14,773 nucleotides of DNA, from the NCBI GenBank assembly GCA_017998575.1, contig JAGOCV010000067.1:1-14773 (forward strand), read 5' to 3'. Every line of letters starts with the position of its first letter. Position 1 is the first letter of the stretch. Source of the DNA: Burkholderiaceae bacterium (GTDB taxonomy: Bacteria; Pseudomonadota; Gammaproteobacteria; Burkholderiales; Burkholderiaceae). This document shows, piece after piece, positions 1 through 6,186 of the stretch. Both the position numbers and the translations under genes were made by a program. The notes under the pieces are model-generated. The model was not told the origin of the DNA. It did no database searches and saw only the letters and a program-made list of their open reading frames with translations.

Positions 1-66
1 GGATAACGTCAACCCGCGCGCCAGCCATCCAGCTTGGCCATCCAGGCGCGCGGGTTGACGTTATCC
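1..66. repeat. perfect 22-bp inverted repeat at window edge
   Basis: Positions 1-22 are the exact reverse complement of 45-66 (arm begins GGATAACGTCAACCCGCGCG and continues with CC). The 22-bp spacer holds two direct copies of GCCATCCA (24-31 and 37-44). The outer arm (45-66) is ordinary coding sequence of the MAPEG gene; the inner copy interrupts that gene with a stop codon. A fold-back exactly at a sequence end is typical of a chimeric or contig-terminal artefact, though a genuine hairpin cannot be excluded. Confidence 0.9.
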
Positions 67-191
67 AGGCCGCCGTCACGCCGTGGCTTTCCGAAGAGGC
101 CGACCTTGGTCAGCCAGGCACAACCGATGGGCATGAGGGCCACCACCAGCAGGCACCAGTAGGCGAATGTGAAGTGGTGAGCAGTGATCAT
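9..191 (-). pseudogene. MAPEG family membrane protein, N-terminal part only
   Basis: Sixty residues are readable. A hydrophobic N-terminal helix (about residues 8-28) is followed by a cytoplasmic-type segment containing DNVNPRAWMAKLDGWRA. This resembles the first helix and the asparagine/arginine loop of MAPEG proteins (membrane-associated proteins in eicosanoid and glutathione metabolism), which usually have about 130 residues and four helices. The frame ends at a TGA (9-11) inside the inverted repeat, just where the family normally continues with R-A-N-A-A. I therefore read it as a gene cut by the window edge or an assembly fold-back, not a natural 60-residue protein. The ATG at 191 is the only good start: the frame upstream is closed by a stop overlapping the end of recR, 27 bp away. 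No strong Shine-Dalgarno is visible, so it may be translated as the last gene of the dnaX operon. Confidence 0.6.
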
Positions 192-218
192 GGTGACCCA
201 GTGGGTGGGGAAAGGGAC

Positions 219-809
219 CTAACGCCGGTCCACCAGCGCATGTGCGATCGTGCCGAGATCGACGTATTCGAGTTCGCTGCCGGCCGGCACGCCGCGCGCC
301 AGCCGCGTCACCTCGAGCCCGCGCGCCTTCAACCCTTCGGCGATCACGTGGGCCGTGGCTTCGCCTTCGGCCGTGAAGTTGGTCGCGAGGATGACCTCGC
401 GCACCACGCCGTCGGTGGCGCGGTCGAACAGTTTCTTCAGGCCGATCTCGTGCGGACCGATGCCGTCGAGCGGACTGAGCCGTCCCATCAGCACGAAGTA
501 CAGACCACGATAGGCCGCCGTGCGTTCCACGGCCGACTGGTCAGCGGGCGTCTCCACCACGCAGAGCTTGCCCGCATCGCGCGACGGATCGAGGCAGGTG
601 TCGCACACCTCGTGCTCGGTGAAGGTATGACAGCGCTCGCAATGGCGGATACCGTCGGCCGCGCTGGCCAGCGTGCGCGAGAGCACGCGCGCACCCTCCC
701 GGTCGTGCTGCATCAGGTGGAACGCCATGCGCTGCGCCGACTTGACGCCCACGCCCGGCAGGCGCCGGAGCGCCTCGATCAGCGCGGCCAGCGATGCGTT
801 GTCGGCCAT
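219..809 (-). CDS. recR: recombination mediator protein RecR
   Basis: RecR works with RecF and RecO to load RecA on SSB-coated gaps during recombinational repair. The 196-residue length is normal for the family (about 198-200). An N-terminal helix-hairpin-helix region carries [13 protein letters not shown] (residues 17-29). A four-cysteine zinc finger follows (C57, C60, C69, C72). The Toprim domain covers about 80-175, with the acidic VVETP (84-88) and the [10 protein letters not shown] stretch (144-153). The ATG at 809 lies 13 bp after the ybaB stop, so the two are co-transcribed and probably translationally linked. The order dnaX-ybaB-recR is conserved in many bacteria and supports the call. 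Confidence 0.97.
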   Translation of the reverse strand: MADNASLAALIEALRRLPGVGVKSAQRMAFHLMQHDREGARVLSRTLASAADGIRHCERCHTFTEHEVCDTCLDPSRDAGKLCVVETPADQSAVERTAAYRGLYFVLMGRLSPLDGIGPHEIGLKKLFDRATDGVVREVILATNFTAEGEATAHVIAEGLKARGLEVTRLARGVPAGSELEYVDLGTIAHALVDRR

Positions 810-822
810 GGTCGTGTTCGGC

Positions 823-1155
823 TCAGAAAGGAAACTTCATGCCCCCGGGCAGGCCTGGCATGCCGGCGGTGATCTTGCCCATCTTCTCCTGCGACGTTTC
901 CTCGGCGCGGCGCACGGCGGCATTGAAGGCGGCGGCCACCAGATCCTCCAGCATGTCCTTGTCGTCGGCGAGCAGGCTGGGGTCGATGGTGACGCGGCGC
1001 ACGTCGTGCTTGCAGGTCATGACCACCTTCACGAGGCCGGCACCGGATTCGCCTTCGACCTCGATGTTGCCGAGCTCTTCCTGCGCCTTCTTCATGTTGT
1101 CCTGCATGGCCTGAGCCTGCTTCATGAGTCCGGCGAGTTGTCCTTTGTTGAACAT
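823..1155 (-). CDS. ybaB: YbaB/EbfC family nucleoid-associated protein
   Basis: Small basic DNA-binding protein of the YbaB/EbfC family, 110 residues, usual length. It begins [18 protein letters not shown] and has the amphipathic helix (about 5-30) and central beta-strand region ([20 protein letters not shown]) of the family, which forms tweezer-like dimers on DNA. The C-terminus is rich in Gly, Pro and Met ([13 protein letters not shown]). An AAAGGAAA Shine-Dalgarno sits a few bases before the ATG at 1155. It lies 45 bp downstream of dnaX and 13 bp upstream of recR, its usual place between the clamp-loader and recombination genes. Its exact role in the cell is not settled. Confidence 0.96.
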   Translation of the reverse strand: MFNKGQLAGLMKQAQAMQDNMKKAQEELGNIEVEGESGAGLVKVVMTCKHDVRRVTIDPSLLADDKDMLEDLVAAAFNAAVRRAEETSQEKMGKITAGMPGLPGGMKFPF

Positions 1156-1200
1156 GGGGTTTCCTTTTCCTGGGGTTCGTGTGTTCGGAGTGCCGGTCGG

Positions 1201-3246
1201 TCAGTGACCGGCTCGGGGCGCGGGCTTGATGCTGCCAGGCACGATCCGTGCGCCGTAGTCTCGCATCATCGCCTGCACGAAAGGATCGCCGAGGATGATG
1301 TCCTCGGCCTGCCGCTGGCGTTCGGCCGCGGCCTCGGCGTTGCGGCGCGCGGGGCTGTCGGACACACGGCCGATTTCCACCGCCAACCGCACGGCATGGC
1401 CGGCGCCGGCCAGCGCGGACTGCAGCCGGTCGCGGCTGTTGCCCTGGTTGAGCGACTCGCGCTCCACGCGCAGCAGCCACTGGTCGGTATCCCGCGCAAT
1501 CAGTTGCGATTGCAGGGCCAGCTCGCGCACCAGCGCGGTGACGGCCTCGGCCTGCACCAGCTGGCGGACTACGCCGTACCAGAAGTCGCCCTCTTCCGTG
1601 CGTTCCACGCGCACGGCTGCCGTGGCGGCGGCGACCACGTCCTGGCGCGGCTCGGCCTGCTGGCGCACGGGTACGGGCATCACGGGGGCGGCAGCCGGTG
1701 CCTCGGCGCGGGCCGGCACGGCATCGGGCCGTGGCCGGTCGACCACGGGCAGCACGCGCCCAGGCGGCGCGGTGGCGGGGCCGGTGCGCAGCGCGACGGG
1801 CGGGCGCGTGGGCGCGGCCATGGGCGGATCGTCGCCCTCTTGCGCCATCGCATCGGCCATCGCATCGGCCATCGCTTCGGCCATGGCGTCGGCGGCCGAC
1901 AGTTGCGGACGCGGTGCCGCGGCACGTGGCGCCGCCGCAGGAAGGGGGTCAGCAGCGAGCGCCTGGGCACGGGCCGGCTCGGCCGCCGGTGCCGGCGAAC
2001 GTGATACGACCGGCGCCTCGGCGCGGGACGCAGCGGCCACGGGTGCCGCCACAGGTGCGGGCGTGGAAGCCGGACGCGCCGCGGCCGAAGGCAGCGCCTC
2101 AGCCGCGTTCAGAGTTTTTTTTTCAGCCTGGCCGGCGGCGGCGTCACGCGGCTTGAAGGCCAGCAGCCGCAGCAGCACCATGGTCAGGGCCGCGTATTCA
2201 TCGGGCGCAAGGCCGAGTTCGGCGCGGCCGTGCAGGCACAGGCTGTACAGCAGCTGCGTCTCGTCGGGCGGCATCACGCCAGCCAGTCGCGCCATCTCCA
2301 CGCTCTCTGGATCGTCGTCCGGCGCCTCGGCCTGCGGCACGGCCTGCAGAACGGCCATGCGCTGCAACACCATGCTCATGTCCTCGAGCGTGGATCCGGC
2401 CGACAGGCCGTTGAGCCGCAGCGTCTCCGACGCCTCGACCACCGCGCGCCCATCGCCGCGGGCCAGCGCATCGATGATGCGCAGCACGTGGCCACGATCG
2501 GCACTGCCGAGCATCTGGCGCACACCGGCCTCGTCGAGCTTGCCGGAGCCGAAGGCGATCGCCTGGTCGGTGAGCGAGAGCGCATCGCGCATGGAGCCAC
2601 GCGCGGCGCGCGACAGGAGGCGCAACGCGCCCGGCTCGGCCGGCACGCCTTCGACATCGAGCACGCGCGTGAGGTGCTCGTGCACCGTCTCGGGCGCCAT
2701 CGGCCGCAGGTTGAACTGCAGGCAGCGCGAGAGCACCGTGACCGGAACCTTCTGCGGATCGGTGGTGGCCAGCACGAACTTGAGGTACTCGGGCGGCTCC
2801 TCCAGCGTCTTGAGCATCGCATTGAACGCGGTGTTCGTGAGCATGTGCACTTCGTCGATCATGAAGACCTTGAAGCGGCCCTGCACCGGCTTGTAGACGG
2901 CCTGCTCCAGCAGGCCCTGCACCTCGTCGACCCCGCGGTTGGAAGCCGCGTCGAGCTCGGTGTAATCGACGAAGCGGCCCGCATCGATGTCGGTGCACGC
3001 CTGGCACACGCCGCAGGGCGTGGCCGTGATGCCGCCCTGGCCATCGGGGCCCTGGCAGTTGAGCGACTTGGCCAGCACGCGCGAGACCGTGGTCTTGCCC
3101 ACGCCGCGCGTGCCGGTGAACAGGTAGGCATGGTGCAGGCGCTGCTGCGTGAGCGCGTTGGAGAGGGCCTGCACCACGTGCTCCTGGCCCACCATCTCCG
3201 AGAAGGTCTTCGGACGGTATTTGCGGGCGAGCACCAGATAGGACAT
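1201..3246 (-). CDS. dnaX: DNA polymerase III tau (and probable gamma-like) subunit DnaX
   Basis: AAA+ clamp-loader ATPase that organises the replisome, 681 residues from the start chosen here. I use the ATG at 3246 because the family begins with MSYLVLARKYRP; the frame is open for 37 more codons upstream but these are not family-like. Visible are Walker A GTRGVGKT (45-52), a zinc site (C64, C78, C81, C84), Walker B with DEVH (131-134), the sensor-1 region LATTDP (159-164) and the SRC arginine finger (173-175). The collar domain runs to about residue 370. A long Ala/Pro-rich low-complexity linker follows, then the tau C-terminal domain (about 555-681) expected to contact the polymerase alpha subunit. 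Codons 375-378 form an A9 run followed by an RNA hairpin (separate entry), predicted to give a gamma-like product of about 378-382 residues. A TAGAAT -10-like box lies 7 nt before the start. Confidence 0.97.
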   Translation of the reverse strand: MSYLVLARKYRPKTFSEMVGQEHVVQALSNALTQQRLHHAYLFTGTRGVGKTTVSRVLAKSLNCQGPDGQGGITATPCGVCQACTDIDAGRFVDYTELDAASNRGVDEVQGLLEQAVYKPVQGRFKVFMIDEVHMLTNTAFNAMLKTLEEPPEYLKFVLATTDPQKVPVTVLSRCLQFNLRPMAPETVHEHLTRVLDVEGVPAEPGALRLLSRAARGSMRDALSLTDQAIAFGSGKLDEAGVRQMLGSADRGHVLRIIDALARGDGRAVVEASETLRLNGLSAGSTLEDMSMVLQRMAVLQAVPQAEAPDDDPESVEMARLAGVMPPDETQLLYSLCLHGRAELGLAPDEYAALTMVLLRLLAFKPRDAAAGQAEKKTLNAAEALPSAAARPASTPAPVAAPVAAASRAEAPVVSRSPAPAAEPARAQALAADPLPAAAPRAAAPRPQLSAADAMAEAMADAMADAMAQEGDDPPMAAPTRPPVALRTGPATAPPGRVLPVVDRPRPDAVPARAEAPAAAPVMPVPVRQQAEPRQDVVAAATAAVRVERTEEGDFWYGVVRQLVQAEAVTALVRELALQSQLIARDTDQWLLRVERESLNQGNSRDRLQSALAGAGHAVRLAVEIGRVSDSPARRNAEAAAERQRQAEDIILGDPFVQAMMRDYGARIVPGSIKPAPRAGH
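1844..1891. repeat. four 12-bp tandem repeats in the tau linker
   Basis: Four consecutive 12-bp units are seen on the plus strand, two identical GCCATCGCATCG copies followed by GCCATCGCTTCG and GCCATGGCGTCG. On the coding (minus) strand they encode an (A-[D/E]-A-M)-type repeat in the disordered linker of tau. Units are a multiple of three, so copy-number change would keep the frame. Confidence 0.85.
2080..2124 (-). promoter_or_regulatory. predicted dnaX programmed frameshift/slippage cassette
   Basis: On the coding strand the mRNA reads GCT GAA AAA AAA ACT, an A9 run (2115-2123) holding an in-frame A AAA AAA heptamer. Eight nucleotides after the heptamer comes an 11-bp stem (CGCGGCTGAGG, 2107-2097, with CCTTCGGCCGCG-type partner at 2090-2080) around a 6-nt loop. 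Two pairs are G-U and are mismatches on the opposite strand, as expected for an RNA element. A -1 shift reads N-S-E-R-G and stops at TGA 2099-2101; a +1 shift stops at TGA 2109-2111. The truncated product would be about 378-382 residues, the clamp-loader domains only. E. coli dnaX uses A AAA AAG plus a hairpin, and Thermus thermophilus dnaX uses an A9 slippage run. No clear internal Shine-Dalgarno stimulator is seen. Confidence 0.8.
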
Positions 3247-3253
3247 CCGCCCG

Positions 3254-3259
3254 ATTCTA
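3254..3259 (-). promoter_or_regulatory. putative -10 box of dnaX
   Basis: TAGAAT on the minus strand, followed by CGGG and separated from the dnaX ATG (3246) by only 7 nt. This would place transcription start at or within a few bases of the start codon. No obvious -35 box is visible. Confidence 0.45.
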
Positions 3260-3297
3260 CGGGGCCGCCCCGGTCCGGCCCCACGGCGGCCATCCCC

Positions 3298-3303
3298 GAT
3301 AAT
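3298..3303 (+). promoter_or_regulatory. putative -10 box of the PurM-like gene
   Basis: GATAAT followed by CGCGCCC and then the ATG at 3311, a 7-nt gap and no Shine-Dalgarno. The layout mirrors that of dnaX on the other strand, so the 64-bp divergent region holds two back-to-back near-leaderless promoters. Confidence 0.5.
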
Positions 3304-3310
3304 CGCGCCC

Positions 3311-4450
3311 ATGACTTCTGCCTCTACCGGCCACGGCACGCCCGCAGCCACCGACACGCTGAGCTACGACCAGGCCGGCGTCAACTACGACCTGATCGAT
3401 CCCCTCAAGGTGAGCGCACAGCGCGCCGCCGCCGCCACGGCCTCGCACCTGCTGGGCCATGGCTTCACCGAGATCGCCGCCTCGCGCGGCGAATCGGCCT
3501 ATGTGGTCGACGTGGGGCCGTTCTACCTGGCCAGCATCGTCGAATGCCTGGGCAGCAAGGCCCTGGTGGCCGACGAAATGAGCCAGCTCACCGGCCGCAG
3601 TTACTACGACGGCATCGCGCAGGACACCATCGCCATGGCGGTGAACGACCTGATCACCGTGGGTGCCACGCCCCTGGTGGTGCAAGCCTACTGGGCGGCC
3701 GGCGGCTCCGACTGGTTCGGCGACGCCCAGCGCGCGCAGGCCCTGGTGGCCGGCTGGAAGAAAGCCTGCGACACCTGTGGCGTGGCCTGGGGTGGCGGCG
3801 AGACACCCGCTCTGGCGGGCATCGTCGAATCGGGCCGCATCGACCTCGCGGCTTCGTGCACCGGCCTCATCAATCCCAAGCAGCGCCTCTCGGTCGGCGA
3901 CAAGCTGGGCGCCGGCGACGCCATCGTGCTGCTGGCCTCCAGCGGCATCCATGCCAACGGCCTCTCGCTCGCGCGCAAGCTGGTCGAGCGCCTGCCCGGT
4001 GGCTACCTGACCGAAATCGAACCCGGCCTCACCTACGGCGACGCCCTGCTCGCCCCGACGGTGCTGTATTCGCCCGTGACCGAGGCGCTCTACAAGGCCG
4101 GCATCACGCCGCACTACTGTGCCAACATCACGGGCCACGGCTGGCGCAAGCTGCTGCGCCACCCGGGCGAGTTCACTTACCGCATCAACAAGGTGCCGCC
4201 CGTCACGCCGGTGCTGCGCTTCATCCAGCAGCACGCGAAGCAGGACGACCGCGAGGCCTACAGCACGCTCAACATGGGCGCGGGCTTCGCGCTCTTCGTG
4301 CCGGCAGCCGATGCGCAGCGCACGGTGGACGTGGCAAAGGCCTGCGGCATCGACGCCATCGTGGCCGGCCGGGTCGAGGCGGGTCCCAAGCAGTTGGTGA
4401 TCGAGCCGATCGGCGTGACTTTCGGCAACGACGACCTTCAATTGCGCTGA
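3311..4450 (+). CDS. PurM-like (AIR synthase-related) protein, divergent paralogue
   Basis: 379 residues with the two-domain PurM/AIR synthase fold. PurM proper closes formylglycinamidine ribotide to AIR in purine synthesis, and several features are shared with it: AGVNYDLIDPLK near the N-terminus (22-33), AMAVNDL (108-114), GGGETP (161-166), SSGIHANGLSL (209-219), LLAPTVLY (245-252) and NMGAGFAL near the C-terminus. However, the glycine-rich TDGVGTK loop of true PurM is replaced here by DVGPFYLASIVECLGSK (67-83), and the PurM TGGG motif is TGHGW (273-277). It therefore looks like an AIR synthase-related paralogue with a changed substrate or nucleotide site, not the housekeeping enzyme. The ATG at 3311 has no Shine-Dalgarno but a GATAAT box 7 nt upstream. 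The SRP RNA gene follows about 50 bp downstream. An automatic annotation as phosphoribosylformylglycinamidine cyclo-ligase is likely, but the activity is uncertain. Confidence 0.85.
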   Translation: MTSASTGHGTPAATDTLSYDQAGVNYDLIDPLKVSAQRAAAATASHLLGHGFTEIAASRGESAYVVDVGPFYLASIVECLGSKALVADEMSQLTGRSYYDGIAQDTIAMAVNDLITVGATPLVVQAYWAAGGSDWFGDAQRAQALVAGWKKACDTCGVAWGGGETPALAGIVESGRIDLAASCTGLINPKQRLSVGDKLGAGDAIVLLASSGIHANGLSLARKLVERLPGGYLTEIEPGLTYGDALLAPTVLYSPVTEALYKAGITPHYCANITGHGWRKLLRHPGEFTYRINKVPPVTPVLRFIQQHAKQDDREAYSTLNMGAGFALFVPAADAQRTVDVAKACGIDAIVAGRVEAGPKQLVIEPIGVTFGNDDLQLR

Positions 4451-4489
4451 CCTGAAGCCTTGCGGCGCGGCGGGGCATGCCGCCTCGCC

Positions 4490-4495
4490 TACAAT
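4490..4495 (+). promoter_or_regulatory. -10 box of the SRP RNA gene
   Basis: TACAAT followed by CGCGGG; the RNA 5' end predicted from its terminal stem (4500) lies 5 nt downstream, the normal distance. The -35 position does not match the consensus. Confidence 0.6.
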
Positions 4496-4499
4496 CGCG

Positions 4500-4598
4500 G
4501 GTGACGGGCCTCCCCGCATGGTGAAGCAGCCAACCGGGTCAGGTGGGGAACCAAGCAGCCCTAACTGTGTAGTCAGTGCCGGGGTCGGGCTCGTCACC
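4500..4598 (+). ncRNA. ffs: signal recognition particle 4.5S RNA
   Basis: Small bacterial SRP RNA that binds Ffh and targets ribosomes to the membrane. The conserved apical region is clear: GGTCAGG on the 5' side, a GGAA tetraloop closed by TGG/CCA, and AAGCAGCC on the 3' side (about 4537-4560). The hairpin closes with GGTGACG (4500-4506) pairing with CGTCACC (4592-4598), and CCCC (4512-4515) pairs with GGGG (4581-4584). A pyrimidine-rich TTCTTCTTTCTT follows and may serve in termination, although it is not a clean T tract. The approximately 99-nt length fits the family. It overlaps no real gene; a short open frame reading through it is spurious. Confidence 0.95.
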
Positions 4599-4609
4599 TT
4601 CTTCTTTCT

Positions 4610-6043
4610 TCATTCGCACGGCTGGAATCGCACGCAGGCCGCCACCGCGCGGATCGTCACCAGCGTGTTCTCCCCGTCCACGCGCTCCGCACTGAACTTC
4701 ACGTTCGTGCCGGATTCCAGCCCCGCCAGCATCGCCTGATCGCGCACCCTGAACCGCAGGGTGCTGAACGGCACCTTGGCTCCAGGCAGGATCTTCAGGT
4801 ATGCGTAGACCTTGCCGGCCTCGTGCGTGACAGACCGCAGTTCCGCGCGCGTGCCGGCCGCCGGCGGCGCAGGTGCCCCGGCGGTCGGCCCGGCGGCTTC
4901 GAAAGTCGCACCTGCTGCGTGCTCCCGCGTGGCGACCACCACCTGCTCGAGCAGCGAGCGCTGGATACGCCCGATGCTGCCGTCGTTGTACTCGCCCGCG
5001 GTTGCCACGACCACCAGGTCGAGCGCGGGCACCAGGAACACGCGCTGCCCGCCGTTGCCCAGCGCGCCCTGCCAGCCGACCGGCCGGCCGTCGACGTGTA
5101 TGCGCCCGGCCCACCACTGGTATCCGTACTCCGCGCCCGCCACACAAGGCGTCACGGCGGCACGGACCCAGTCCTGCGGCACGAGCTGCCGCCCCTGCCA
5201 GCGGCCGCCGTCAAGCATGAGCCGGCCGATGCGGACCATGTCCCGCGGTCGCAGGCGCAGGCCGCTGTCGCCGCGTGTGCGCTGGCGCAGGTCGCGGCCC
5301 CATTCCCACGACTCGATGCCCAGCGGCGCGAACAGCTTCTGCCGGGCGTAGTCCTGCAGGTCCTGGCCGGTTCGCGCCTCCAGCAACTGCGCCAGCACGG
5401 CGCTCAGACCGCTGTTGTAGTTGAACTGCTGGCCGGGAGCCGCCTGCAGGCGGCGCCCGAGCACGTGGCGCGCGATGTCGCCGCGCCAGAGCAGATCGCG
5501 CGCATCGTTGCCCGGCCGCGAATAGCCGCCGCTTTCGTCCCACGCCAGCCCGCTGCGCATGCACAGGAGATCGCGCACGGTGATGTGCTCGCGCCCATCG
5601 CTGCGCAGGTCCGCCAGGGCGGGCAGCAGGTCGAGCACCGGCGTGTCCACCGGCGGCACGGCGCCCTCGCCCTGGGCGATGCCCCACAGCAGCGCGACGA
5701 CGGACTTGGTGACCGAGCGCACATCATGCGGCGTCGAGGCGTCGAACGCTGTGCGGCTCGCGAACAGGGAATACGTCGAGCGGTCATCGCCCGCGCGGTA
5801 GGCTTCGGCGACGAGTTCGCCGCTGCGTTCCACGACGAGCGAATGCAGGTTGCGCGGGCTGCCGGCGAACGCCCGCAGCGCATCGCACAGGGCCTGCGGC
5901 GAAAAACCGGCCTGTGCCGGATCGGTCTGGAAGCGCCAGCCGTCGTCCGCACGGGCCGGCGTCTCGCACGGTGCCGCCGCGGCGGCGGGCACGGCGATGC
6001 ACATCGAGAGGCAGGCGAGGAAGGCGGCCAGGACGAGGCGCAT
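4610..6043 (-). CDS. exported serine hydrolase (beta-lactamase/EstB-like) with C-terminal CusF-like domain
   Basis: 477 residues. I start at the ATG at 6043, which has a GGAG Shine-Dalgarno and begins a classic Sec signal peptide (MRLVLAAFLACLSMCIAVPA, cleavage near AAAAA-PC); the frame is open further upstream but that part is not protein-like. The penicillin-binding-protein/class C beta-lactamase fold is shown by SVTK (S110, K113), a Tyr motif FNYNSG (Y209) and GNGGQR (329-334) in place of KTG. The natural substrate is unknown; esterase, amidase or peptidase activity is possible. After a Pro/Ala linker (about 378-398) comes a segment with KVPFSTLRF (about 423-431) and FRVRDQAMLAGLESG (431-445), which resembles the periplasmic copper chaperone CusF. 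The Met, Trp and His ligands of CusF are not conserved in it. The gene is convergent to the SRP RNA gene, 11 bp away. Confidence 0.87.
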   Translation of the reverse strand: MRLVLAAFLACLSMCIAVPAAAAAPCETPARADDGWRFQTDPAQAGFSPQALCDALRAFAGSPRNLHSLVVERSGELVAEAYRAGDDRSTYSLFASRTAFDASTPHDVRSVTKSVVALLWGIAQGEGAVPPVDTPVLDLLPALADLRSDGREHITVRDLLCMRSGLAWDESGGYSRPGNDARDLLWRGDIARHVLGRRLQAAPGQQFNYNSGLSAVLAQLLEARTGQDLQDYARQKLFAPLGIESWEWGRDLRQRTRGDSGLRLRPRDMVRIGRLMLDGGRWQGRQLVPQDWVRAAVTPCVAGAEYGYQWWAGRIHVDGRPVGWQGALGNGGQRVFLVPALDLVVVATAGEYNDGSIGRIQRSLLEQVVVATREHAAGATFEAAGPTAGAPAPPAAGTRAELRSVTHEAGKVYAYLKILPGAKVPFSTLRFRVRDQAMLAGLESGTNVKFSAERVDGENTLVTIRAVAACVRFQPCE

Positions 6044-6154
6044 GGAGTCTCCGGAATCCGTATCGCCGCGACGATAAACCGCAACCGCCCCGCCCGGCAC
6101 GGCGATTGCCCCCGCAGCGGGCACGGCCCCGATGCGAATTTGCTGCGGCGTCGT

Positions 6155-6160
6155 GATAAT
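6155..6160 (+). promoter_or_regulatory. putative -10 box of the MHYT gene
   Basis: GATAAT lies 26 nt before the proposed GTG start at 6187, in the divergent region opposite the serine hydrolase gene. It belongs to the same general class as the other -10 boxes in the window but leaves room for a short leader. Confidence 0.4.
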
Positions 6161-6186
6161 CCCCGAAACTTCATGGGGCACCGCGC

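Noticed and set aside
673..2004. 443-codon open frame on the plus strand
   Set aside because: Antisense to ybaB, recR and dnaX; His/Gly/Arg-rich translation without motifs.
3247..3357. N-terminal extension of dnaX by 37 codons
   Set aside because: The family begins with MSYLVLARKYRP; the extension overlaps the divergent promoter region and the start of the PurM-like gene.
2230..4455. 741-codon open frame on the plus strand
   Set aside because: It is antisense to dnaX in its first half and out of frame with the PurM-like gene in its second half; the composition is Arg/His/Gly-rich without any domain, as expected for shadow frames in GC-rich DNA.
4518..4739. Small open frame of 73 codons on the plus strand
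   Set aside because: Its first part is the SRP RNA itself and the remainder is antisense to the serine hydrolase.
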